NCBI GenBank assembly: GCA_031266775.1
Contig: JAISAQ010000107.1
Location: 18,553 to 82,552 of the forward strand
Length of the DNA stretch: 64,000 nucleotides
Source: Treponema sp.
GTDB taxonomy: Bacteria > Spirochaetota > Spirochaetia > Treponematales > Breznakiellaceae
Direction: 5' to 3'
Shown here: positions 7,051 to 15,172 of the stretch, one piece after another
How positions within the stretch are numbered: the stretch's first letter is position 1
Layout: each line of letters begins with the position of its first letter
The notes under the pieces: generated by a model
The model's input: only the letters and a program-made list of their open reading frames with translations
Databases searched by the model: none
What the model was told of the DNA's origin: nothing
Program-made: the position numbers and the translations under genes

Positions 7051-8895
7051 ATGCTTCAGAGCAAAACATTCATCCCTACCCTGCGGGAAGTTCCCGCCGA
7101 CGCGGTAACGGCAAGCCACCGGTTCATGTTCCGGTCCGGCATGCTGCGCAAACTGGCAAACGGCCTCTTTGTGTATCTGCCTCTGGGGCTCAGGGCCTTT
7201 AGAAAGGTAGAACAGATTATCCGCGAAGAAATGGATGCCACAGGCGCGCTTGAAATAAAACCGCCCGTGGTGGTTCCCGGGGAACTATGGAAGGAGTCGG
7301 GCCGCTGGGATTCCATGGGCGAATCAATGCTCCGCGTCAAGAACAGGCAGAACGGGGACTTTGTCATTTCCCCAACCGCCGAAGAAGCCTTTACCGCGGT
7401 GGTAAGGGACGAACTTTCAAGTTACCGCCGGCTTCCCCTTTCCCTTTACCAGATCAACACAAAGTACCGCGACGAGATCCGTCCCCGCTACGGCGTCATG
7501 CGGGGAAGGGAATTCGTGATGAAGGACGCCTATTCTTTTCACGCGGATGAAACAAGCCTTGATAAAACCTACGATGACATGGGCCGCGCCTACAGGCGCA
7601 TCTTCAAACGCTGCGGCCTTTCGGTGATCCCCGTAAAGGCCGATTCGGGAGCCATGGGGGGAAGCGGCTCCGAGGAATTTATGGTTGAAAGTGACATAGG
7701 CGACAACACGCTCGTCCTGTGCGGGGCGTGCGGCTACGCGGCCAATGTCGAAAAGGCGGCGTGCAGGCCCGACTACTCCCCCCGCCCCGCGCCGGAGGAG
7801 GCCAGGGCCGCGGCGGCTTCCGTTCCGCCTCTTGAAAAAATAGCTACGCCTTCGGTACGGACCATAGAGGAACTCTCCGCCTTCCTCAAGACCGGCGCGA
7901 AACAGTTCATCAAGACACTGATCTACCGCGCGGTAAATGCCGGGGCGGATTTTCCGGGAAAGGACGGCGCTCGTCTTGCGGAACATGAAAACCCGGGACA
8001 AAAAAGGAACGCCCCGGGACCCCTGGGCGAGGCGTTCTTCGCCGCCGCCATACGCGGCGATCTTGATGTCAACGAAGCGAAACTTGCCGCGGTCCTCAAG
8101 GCGACGGAAGTGAGCCTCGCGGCGGACACCGATGTGGAACGCATTACAGGAGCGCCCGTGGGCTTCGCGGGCCCTGTGGGGCTGGGCCTTCCCGTTGTTC
8201 TTGACGAAACCGTTACCGGCATGAACGACGCGGTAACAGGGGCGCTTGCGAAAGATCTCCACTACAGGCACGCCGCCTACGGCCGTGATTTTGAAGGCTG
8301 GATCACCGCCGACATACGGACCGTAAAGGCCGGCGATTCTTGCCCCGTCTGCGGCGGAGCGTTATACGAAAAAAAAGGCAACGAACTGGGGCACATCTTC
8401 AAACTTGGCCGCAAGTACACAAAGGCCATGAACGTAAGCTGTCTTGATGAAAACGGCAAAAGCATTGTCCCCGTCATGGGCTGCTACGGCATAGGACTCG
8501 ACAGGACGCTCGCTTCGATCATCGAGGAACACCACGACGAGGCGGGGATCATCTGGCCCATGACCGCGGCGCCGTATCATGTGATCATCATTCCCGTAAG
8601 ATACGAGGGCGCCATGAAACTGGCGGCGGACGCTCTGGCGGCGGAACTACAGGCGCGCGGCGTCGAGATCCTCCTTGACGACAGGGCCGAACGGCCCGGC
8701 GTCAAATTCAACGATGCGGATCTCATGGGCATTCCCCTGCGGGCCGTTATAGGCGACAGGAACCTCGCCCTTTCGCCGCCGTGCGTTGAAGTGAAGCGCC
8801 GGGACGAAAAGGAAAGCCGCCTTGTCGAAGCGGCGGCAGCCGCGGAAGAACTTTCCGGCCTTGTCAGGGCTGAACTTGAAAGGCTGAACCGTTAA
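7051..8895 (+). CDS. proS: Prolyl-tRNA synthetase (bacterial type with editing insertion)
   Basis: RYGVMRGREFVMKDAYSFH, PVMGCYGIGLDRTLASIIEEHHDEAGIIWP; YbaK-like INS region between. Confidence 0.96.
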   Translation: MLQSKTFIPTLREVPADAVTASHRFMFRSGMLRKLANGLFVYLPLGLRAFRKVEQIIREEMDATGALEIKPPVVVPGELWKESGRWDSMGESMLRVKNRQNGDFVISPTAEEAFTAVVRDELSSYRRLPLSLYQINTKYRDEIRPRYGVMRGREFVMKDAYSFHADETSLDKTYDDMGRAYRRIFKRCGLSVIPVKADSGAMGGSGSEEFMVESDIGDNTLVLCGACGYAANVEKAACRPDYSPRPAPEEARAAAASVPPLEKIATPSVRTIEELSAFLKTGAKQFIKTLIYRAVNAGADFPGKDGARLAEHENPGQKRNAPGPLGEAFFAAAIRGDLDVNEAKLAAVLKATEVSLAADTDVERITGAPVGFAGPVGLGLPVVLDETVTGMNDAVTGALAKDLHYRHAAYGRDFEGWITADIRTVKAGDSCPVCGGALYEKKGNELGHIFKLGRKYTKAMNVSCLDENGKSIVPVMGCYGIGLDRTLASIIEEHHDEAGIIWPMTAAPYHVIIIPVRYEGAMKLAADALAAELQARGVEILLDDRAERPGVKFNDADLMGIPLRAVIGDRNLALSPPCVEVKRRDEKESRLVEAAAAAEELSGLVRAELERLNR

Positions 8896-8905
8896 TTGGC
8901 CCGGA

Positions 8906-10675
8906 TCAGGGCCGCTCGCCTGTGAGCGACTTTAATTCCTGTATGTCCTTTATGATCTTCGTGCGGCTGTAGTCGCGGAAGCGTTTGGGGATCATTTCCT
9001 TGGACGTACATTCCAGAATGGCCACCAGGTTCTGCAGCTCCACCTCGTGGGGATACGCGGCGGGAATAAAATCGCCCATGGCTTCCTCCATGTCGTTCTT
9101 TGTTACGAAGACACGGTTATCCATGGCGGCAAGGAGCTTGGCCCTGACCAGCACTGCCTCGAGATCGGCGCCCGAATATTCATAACGGTACTTCCTGAAA
9201 AGATCCGATACGGAAAATTTTCTGATGTCAAGATCAAGCTTCTTTACCAGCGTGTTGAAAAGGGCTTCCCGGTCGGCATCGGATTCGGGATAAAAGAGGG
9301 CAAGATGTTCCTCGGCCCTGCCCTGCCGCTTCAGATCTATGGGGATAAGATCCGGCCGGCAGGTAATAAGGAACCAGATGATCTTTCCCCGGTATTCGGT
9401 GTTTCCCATGAAGCTTGCGATCTGGGCAAAGACGCGGTTGCTTGTTCCCGAGTCTCCCTCCTGATCCCTGCTGCCAAGAAACGCGTCGGCCTCGTCTATC
9501 ATTACCGCCACGGGCGCCATGGCCTTGAGTATGCTGAGGACTTTTTCAAGATTCGATTCGGTATCGCCCTGCCACTTGGATCTGAAGTTGCGGAATTTCA
9601 CCATGGGAATACCTATTTCACCGGCAAAGGCGCTGACCATAAAACTCTTCCCCGTACCCACAGGGCCCGCGATAAGGTAGCCCATGGGAAGCACATCGGG
9701 GCGGCCCATCCTGATTGCCCTGGCGGCATTCCTGAAGCGCTTCTTTACAAAATCATGGCCCGAAACATGGGACAGGTTGAAGCTGGTCTCCATGAATTCC
9801 AGGAGCCCCGCCGCCTCGTTTTCAATTATTTCCTTTTTCTTCCTGCGCAGGTAATCGAGGGAAAGCGGCGTGTTCTTTTCATAACTTTCCGAAACAAGCT
9901 GGTTCAGGTTCATCAGATTAACGCCGTTTGTAATAGACGCTATGTTTTCGGCCGCAAGCCCGCGGTCAAGAAGCAGCCTGCCGTCCTTCTCCTTGAATTT
10001 GAGGAAGCTGGTCCTTATTTTTTCATCGGGAAAGGGAACGGCGATCTTGACCGTCGCCGGAGATCCCGCAAGCCGCTGCGAAATGTCGGCGATGTTTTCC
10101 GTAAGAAGGATCACCGAAATATCGCCGTGTATGAATTTCGGCTCAATGGCCCAGCGGTTAAAGGTGACAAGACAATAGCGGTCGGCGTCGGAAAGCCGTA
10201 TCAGATCGCCCGCGGGAACTATGGTTTCGGCATAATCAATTATCAGCACCATGCGGCAGTGTTCCCGCCTGTTGGCGGGAATGCGCGACAAAAAATACCG
10301 TTCAAGATGGGGGAAACAGAGTTCGGGATCGGGGGAAACAAAATCCGGGGAATCGGCGCCGGAAGAAGCGTTCCTCCTTTCCATGGCCGCAAGATAATCC
10401 CGCGTCATTTCTTCGCCGCCGAACGATACGCCGGCGGACCTGTCATAAAACGCAATGATGTCCTCGTTGCCAAAGAGAACTTCGGAAATATATTCCTGCA
10501 CGCGGGTAAAAGTAAATTCATTTTCCTTTTTTTTGTGGGGAAGATAGTCACGTATGTTTCCGTAGAGGATGTAAAGGTTCGCCGTCCGCGAACCGTATTT
10601 ATTCGCCATCTCCTGGGCCCACGCGGGAAGTATTCTAATGTACCCTTCGTTTTTATAAATGTATTGATCGGACAT
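8906..10675 (-). CDS. AAA+ ATPase, degenerate N-terminal half plus canonical C-terminal AAA module
   Basis: Walker A GPVGTGKS, Walker B AVMIDEAD, sensor ITCRPDLIPIDLKRQGR. Confidence 0.85.
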   Translation of the reverse strand: MSDQYIYKNEGYIRILPAWAQEMANKYGSRTANLYILYGNIRDYLPHKKKENEFTFTRVQEYISEVLFGNEDIIAFYDRSAGVSFGGEEMTRDYLAAMERRNASSGADSPDFVSPDPELCFPHLERYFLSRIPANRREHCRMVLIIDYAETIVPAGDLIRLSDADRYCLVTFNRWAIEPKFIHGDISVILLTENIADISQRLAGSPATVKIAVPFPDEKIRTSFLKFKEKDGRLLLDRGLAAENIASITNGVNLMNLNQLVSESYEKNTPLSLDYLRRKKKEIIENEAAGLLEFMETSFNLSHVSGHDFVKKRFRNAARAIRMGRPDVLPMGYLIAGPVGTGKSFMVSAFAGEIGIPMVKFRNFRSKWQGDTESNLEKVLSILKAMAPVAVMIDEADAFLGSRDQEGDSGTSNRVFAQIASFMGNTEYRGKIIWFLITCRPDLIPIDLKRQGRAEEHLALFYPESDADREALFNTLVKKLDLDIRKFSVSDLFRKYRYEYSGADLEAVLVRAKLLAAMDNRVFVTKNDMEEAMGDFIPAAYPHEVELQNLVAILECTSKEMIPKRFRDYSRTKIIKDIQELKSLTGERP

Positions 10676-10682
10676 CAGCGCC

Positions 10683-11987
10683 TCATTTCAGGCATGCGGT
10701 TTCCAGGAGGTTAAGGGCGCCGCCTGAAAGTTCGACATTTTCTTTCCGCAAGGAAGAAATCACCTGTCCACGGGAATCGCGGTACGTTACCGTAAACGAA
10801 TACGAGCCGGGGGCAAGGTTGAGCCCGCCCACCCAGGCTCTGGCGGGAAAGTACCGTGAAACGCGAAGATCCGCCTTTTCCGTCGCCTCGGCAAACACCT
10901 TGTTCGCAAGGCCGAGCACGCCGAACACAAGGGCGGCGTTTCCCTCCGATTCGGCCGCCTTGGCGTCAAGAACGGCCGAGGCGGCCCCCTTGGTAACCGC
11001 CCTGATAATGGTTTTAAGATAAATGAAGGTCCTTTTGTTTTTGAAAGTCTCCTGAGCCACCGCGTCTATATCCTCAAGCAGTTCAAGGGACATGCTTTTC
11101 CCCCCGTCAACGGCAAGGTCAACGGCCGCAACAAGGGAATTCCGGGGCGAAAGGACAGGCAGGGCTATCTTGACGTAATTGGACAGGGAAACGGGAATGC
11201 GGAGCGTCTCTTCCTTTTTGACCGGGGAAAGCCCGCTAAAGGCAATAACGTTAAGCCGGGCCGCGCCCTCCGGCACGTCAAGCTCCCCCTCAAGCGACGA
11301 AGGAGGCGGAAACGTGTACACCCCCGGAGCGTTGGCAAAGGCGGTTCTGAGATGATCATAATCGATACGGGCGTCATCGGCGTTGCCCGCCGTCCGGTGA
11401 AAAAGCATGCCCAGATACCGCGCCAGGGCGGAATCGGAAAATTCCGTACTTCCAAAACCGGGAGGCACAGCGGCATTGTCCTCCAGCGCCTTCTTCTGAA
11501 GCTCCGAAATAACAAGGCCGTATTTTGAGGCAAGAAACTGAACTTTTTCGTTCATCCTCCGTATTTCCACCATGGCGTCTTCCATGGCGCCCCTGTGGTA
11601 GTAATTGAGGGCGTTGAAGGTATTGATGTACACATCCTCGTAATCTTCCCCCGCGTATTCAAGAATGGTGTCGTTGACAAGGTAAGAGGCGGCCTGGGCG
11701 GTAACGCTTTTTGTATACGCCGCCTCAATGGCCCGTTCCCCGTCTTCAAGCAGGGCCGAAGAATCCCCGTACAGGCCCGCGTAGTGGGCAATGAGCCCCT
11801 TGTCAAGATAGTACAGTACGGCATCCTGCGTGCGGTAGAGCCGGCCTTTCCCCTTTTCAAGTTCCTGTATGCCTTCCGGAAAATTTCCTTCCGTTACCCT
11901 GCCGTCGACGCCGGAAAAGGAAGCCGTCGCGCATGAAAAGAGCAATTCCGGCAAAATCAGAAATATGAATGTTTTCAGCAGCTTCAT
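10683..11987 (-). CDS. COG3014-like lipoprotein
   Basis: Lipobox LLFSCA; tetratricopeptide-like region (NYYHRGAMEDAMVEIRRMNEKVQ). Confidence 0.6.
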   Translation of the reverse strand: MKLLKTFIFLILPELLFSCATASFSGVDGRVTEGNFPEGIQELEKGKGRLYRTQDAVLYYLDKGLIAHYAGLYGDSSALLEDGERAIEAAYTKSVTAQAASYLVNDTILEYAGEDYEDVYINTFNALNYYHRGAMEDAMVEIRRMNEKVQFLASKYGLVISELQKKALEDNAAVPPGFGSTEFSDSALARYLGMLFHRTAGNADDARIDYDHLRTAFANAPGVYTFPPPSSLEGELDVPEGAARLNVIAFSGLSPVKKEETLRIPVSLSNYVKIALPVLSPRNSLVAAVDLAVDGGKSMSLELLEDIDAVAQETFKNKRTFIYLKTIIRAVTKGAASAVLDAKAAESEGNAALVFGVLGLANKVFAEATEKADLRVSRYFPARAWVGGLNLAPGSYSFTVTYRDSRGQVISSLRKENVELSGGALNLLETACLK

Positions 11988-12017
11988 GACGGCGCCTTCC
12001 GGTCTGCAATCGCGGGG

Positions 12018-12620
12018 CTACAGGCGGGCCCGGGGGGTCTTGATGATTTTCTTTATTTCGCTGTTCTGATCCATCCACAAAAGAACGCCGGTTTCAATAT
12101 TCGTAAGACGCGCGCTTACGTAGTAGGTCCTGGTCAGCGTACCTCCCGCCCTGTCCACTATGGTCTTGACGGAGCCGGTGAGCAGAAAATCCGCGCCGAC
12201 CTCCATTCCCAGGGCCCTGGCCGTTTCCTCGCTTGCGTTCCCCTGCTGATCCTGCCGTTCCGTGCGGAGCTGCTCCCGAATGCCGCCGCCGGCGACGAAT
12301 TCCGCCCTTTCGCTGTCGAAGATGGCCAATTCCATGGTCTCCGATATGATCGACGTGTCAAGATGCTCACCGGTTTCATTTGAAAAATTCCCCACCAGAA
12401 ATACGGGGAGCCTTCCCAGACTGTCCGCGGTCCCGGTTACCCGCCGGGAATTAAGGCACGCCTGTATAAGAGTGCCGCAGACTATCTCAACGTCCGTATT
12501 GTTCCAGTACCCGCTTAAATCCGTAACGGTGTCCGCGCTTACCCGGCTTACCTGGGGACCCGAAGCACAGGCGGCGGACAAAAAGCCAAACACAAGCCAT
12601 AAAATCCGGTATTTTCCCAT
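12018..12620 (-). CDS. LpoB-like (penicillin-binding protein activator) lipoprotein
   Basis: Lipobox SAACAS; LPVFLVGNFSNETGEHLDT...GADFLLTGSVKTIVDRAGG...YYVSARLTNIETGVLLW. Confidence 0.75.
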   Translation of the reverse strand: MGKYRILWLVFGFLSAACASGPQVSRVSADTVTDLSGYWNNTDVEIVCGTLIQACLNSRRVTGTADSLGRLPVFLVGNFSNETGEHLDTSIISETMELAIFDSERAEFVAGGGIREQLRTERQDQQGNASEETARALGMEVGADFLLTGSVKTIVDRAGGTLTRTYYVSARLTNIETGVLLWMDQNSEIKKIIKTPRARL

Positions 12621-12789
12621 ATCCTTTATTTTCCTCCATGGTTTATAAATGCCGCAAAAACTATTTTATTGTACTACAAGCGGCCGGATTTATCAATGAA
12701 GAAACCGGAAAGCAGGGATAAAAGCGGTAAAACAGGCCGGTTTTATCAACCCGGCGGCTGCATGGTCCGGCACGGCTGTACGGTCCGCA

Positions 12790-12819
12790 TTGACGAACCT
12801 TTCGAATATATAGTATAAA
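12790..12819 (+). promoter_or_regulatory. Promoter of first LPP20-like gene
   Basis: TTGACG-18 nt-TATAAA. Confidence 0.5.
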
Positions 12820-12834
12820 TAGATATTATAATTT

Positions 12835-12852
12835 TATCCTGGGAACAGGATA
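12835..12852 (+). promoter_or_regulatory. Leader hairpin abutting Shine-Dalgarno
   Basis: TATCCTG-GGAA-CAGGATA directly before aaggag. Confidence 0.5.
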
Positions 12853-12864
12853 AGGAGTATTTAG

Positions 12865-13422
12865 ATGAAAAAGACGTGTCTTGCGATTCTCGGGATTCTC
12901 TGCATAATGCTGGCGGCGGGCTGCGGATCAACCCAGGCTCCCGCCCCTGCCTCCGCCGTAGCGGGGGATATGCCCGAGTGGTTGAACGATTTTCCGCCCG
13001 AAGATGTGATATGGGGAATCGGAACGGCGAAGCAGTCAAACGACAGTATGGCGATGCAGTTTGCCGAAATGCGGGCCCGCCAGTCCATTTCCTTTCAGCT
13101 GACCGCCGCGGTCAAAGCCATGCTCACCGATTACGGCGAAGACATGGGCGCCGCCAACGTCACCCAGCTGCAGGAAAATGTCGGCCAGCAGCTGACCAAC
13201 AGCACCCTCACAGGCGCCATTCCCATTAAACGCTGGAAGGCCCAGGACGGGACTTGGTGGTATCTGGTTCAGTACAGCAAGGCCGACGCCGCGAAACTGG
13301 CGACGAGTTTTGTTGACAACGAGGCCGCCCGTTACGCGGAATACAAAACCAGTGACGCGCTTGCCCGTATGAACAGCGCCCTGGCGGCGTCCACATCCAA
13401 ACCTCCTGTTATCAGCGAATAA
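12865..13422 (+). CDS. LPP20-family lipoprotein
   Basis: Lipobox LAAGCG; MPEWLNDFPPEDVIWGIGTAKQSND...QFAEMRARQSISFQL. Confidence 0.7.
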   Translation: MKKTCLAILGILCIMLAAGCGSTQAPAPASAVAGDMPEWLNDFPPEDVIWGIGTAKQSNDSMAMQFAEMRARQSISFQLTAAVKAMLTDYGEDMGAANVTQLQENVGQQLTNSTLTGAIPIKRWKAQDGTWWYLVQYSKADAAKLATSFVDNEAARYAEYKTSDALARMNSALAASTSKPPVISE

Positions 13423-13433
13423 CCGGGAAAGCG

Positions 13434-13463
13434 GAGCAATTGTCCCCTGCGGGGCAATTGCTC
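13434..13463 (+). promoter_or_regulatory. Strong intergenic hairpin directly before SD of the next gene
   Basis: GAGCAATTGTCCC-CTGC-GGGGCAATTGCTC, 13-bp stem (one wobble). Confidence 0.6.
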
Positions 13464-13469
13464 AGGAGC

Positions 13470-14246
13470 ATGATGTCACAAAAAACGGCGGCGGCGGTGT
13501 TTTTACTGGCGGTTATTGTATCGGGATGTGTGAGCCGTCCCGCCGTCCCCGCAAAACAAATTCCGGTCGGAGAACCCCCTCCCGCCGGCCTCCTTTTTAT
13601 CGGTGTTTCGGCCGTATTGTCCAGCAGGGAGGCGTCTATCCGGCTGGCGCTGGAAGAGGCCGCCCGAAGGGTGGCTATATATCATTCCGTGGCGGGCGAG
13701 TTTACTTCCAATCAGAATATCGGTTCGGGCGCCCTTGATTTCAGCCAGGAGACGCGGGCGTCGATACAATACGACGACGGCTACAAAAGATTTGTCGACA
13801 GTCTCATCTTTGATCCCGAAACGGATATCCGTACAATCAACAACAGTATCTTCGTATACGTCAGGTACGCCGCCCCGGTTCCTCCGGATATACCTTACCC
13901 CGTTTCCCTGTCGGAGGGAAGCGCAATGCCCGCATGGGCGCTCAATCCCCCCGCAATTCCGGGGTACATTGTAGGGATAGGCTATGCCGGGCGCAGGGCG
14001 GCCCACCGGGACACGGTGAACATTTCCTATGAAAACGCGGTTTACTCGGCGTTAAGAAATGTCTCTTCCAGTATAGAGGGGAGCGCTTCAAATTCCCGGG
14101 ATTCAGGCATCCGGTACAATTCTTCCGCCGGCGGCATGATCAGGACTGCCGGAACCCTGGAGGGTTTCTACGCCCTTGATTTCTGGGTTGATCCGTCTAC
14201 CCAGGCGGTATGGACCCTTGCCGTCGCAAAACCAGGGGGAGATTAA
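13470..14246 (+). CDS. LPP20-like lipoprotein, second copy
   Basis: Lipobox VIVSGC; PAWALNPPAIPGYIVGIGYAGRRAAHRDTVNISYENAVYSAL; ATG after AGGAG preferred over the TTG at 13440. Confidence 0.6.
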   Translation: MMSQKTAAAVFLLAVIVSGCVSRPAVPAKQIPVGEPPPAGLLFIGVSAVLSSREASIRLALEEAARRVAIYHSVAGEFTSNQNIGSGALDFSQETRASIQYDDGYKRFVDSLIFDPETDIRTINNSIFVYVRYAAPVPPDIPYPVSLSEGSAMPAWALNPPAIPGYIVGIGYAGRRAAHRDTVNISYENAVYSALRNVSSSIEGSASNSRDSGIRYNSSAGGMIRTAGTLEGFYALDFWVDPSTQAVWTLAVAKPGGD

Positions 14247-14248
14247 CC

Positions 14249-15166
14249 ATGAACATTCCGGGAGCTTCCGTAAAGCGCGCGCTGCTGTTTGCCGTCTGCA
14301 TACTGACCGTAACGCGGCTGTTCGCCGCGGGCGCTCAAGGGAAGGCCGAGGAAGTGCGGGCAACAAGGGGAAACGCGGCGGACGCTCTTGGCAACATGGA
14401 AGAAGCGCTGGCAAAACAGGAAGAAGATTTCAGCCCTGAAGACGAGTATTTTTTGGGCAGATCGGTAAGCGCGGTGATCCTTGAGCGGTACAGGCTCTAT
14501 ACGGCAAATCCCGGCCTTACGGCGTATCTCAATAAAATATGCTCCACCCTCGTCATAAATTCCCCCAGCCCCGGATTGTACAACGGATACTATGTGATGA
14601 TTCTTGACAGTCCCGAAATTAACGCCTTTGCCAGTACGGGGGGCCATATTTTTGTAACGCTCGGAATGGTGCGGATCGCCGGCGGCGAAGACATGCTGGC
14701 CGCCGTTATTGCTCACGAAATTGGCCACATACAGCTCAGGCACAGCATGCAAATGATAACGGAAGGCCGGCTTTACCGGGAAATGTCGGCGGCGGCAGAA
14801 CGCGCCCGGAGCCTGGCAAACAGGGCGGATACCCAGAGGCTCTTTGACAATTCGGTCAGGGAAACGGTAAATACCATACTGGTGAACGGCTACTCCAGGG
14901 CCCAGGAATTTGACGCCGACGCCTTTGCCGCGGAGCTTTTGACCGCGGCGGGCTATGAACCTTCCGGCCTTATCGATACATTAAGGCTTCTTGACCAAAA
15001 CCAGCCGGCCTCCGCCGGGGGGATCAACAAGACCCATCCATCCCCGCAGCTTCGTATTTCCAATGCGGAAAAAAACATCGCCGAATACGCCCGGTACGGC
15101 AGGGAAGACACCGGCCGCTTCAGGACGGACCGTTTCGACAGGACGGTAAAAACAGGCGGACGGTAA
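14249..15166 (+). CDS. M48-family metalloprotease
   Basis: HEIGH zinc motif (AAVIAHEIGHIQLRHSM) and EFDADAFAAELLTAAGY. Confidence 0.88.
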   Translation: MNIPGASVKRALLFAVCILTVTRLFAAGAQGKAEEVRATRGNAADALGNMEEALAKQEEDFSPEDEYFLGRSVSAVILERYRLYTANPGLTAYLNKICSTLVINSPSPGLYNGYYVMILDSPEINAFASTGGHIFVTLGMVRIAGGEDMLAAVIAHEIGHIQLRHSMQMITEGRLYREMSAAAERARSLANRADTQRLFDNSVRETVNTILVNGYSRAQEFDADAFAAELLTAAGYEPSGLIDTLRLLDQNQPASAGGINKTHPSPQLRISNAEKNIAEYARYGREDTGRFRTDRFDRTVKTGGR

Positions 15167-15172
15167 CATATC

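Noticed and set aside
9047-10714. 555-aa plus-strand ORF opposite the AAA+ gene
   Set aside because: Antisense to a gene with intact Walker motifs; no domain signal of its own.
13440-13469. TTG start of the second LPP20-like ORF as given in the track
   Set aside because: It falls inside the hairpin with no SD; the ATG at 13470 follows AGGAG and begins a lipoprotein signal peptide.
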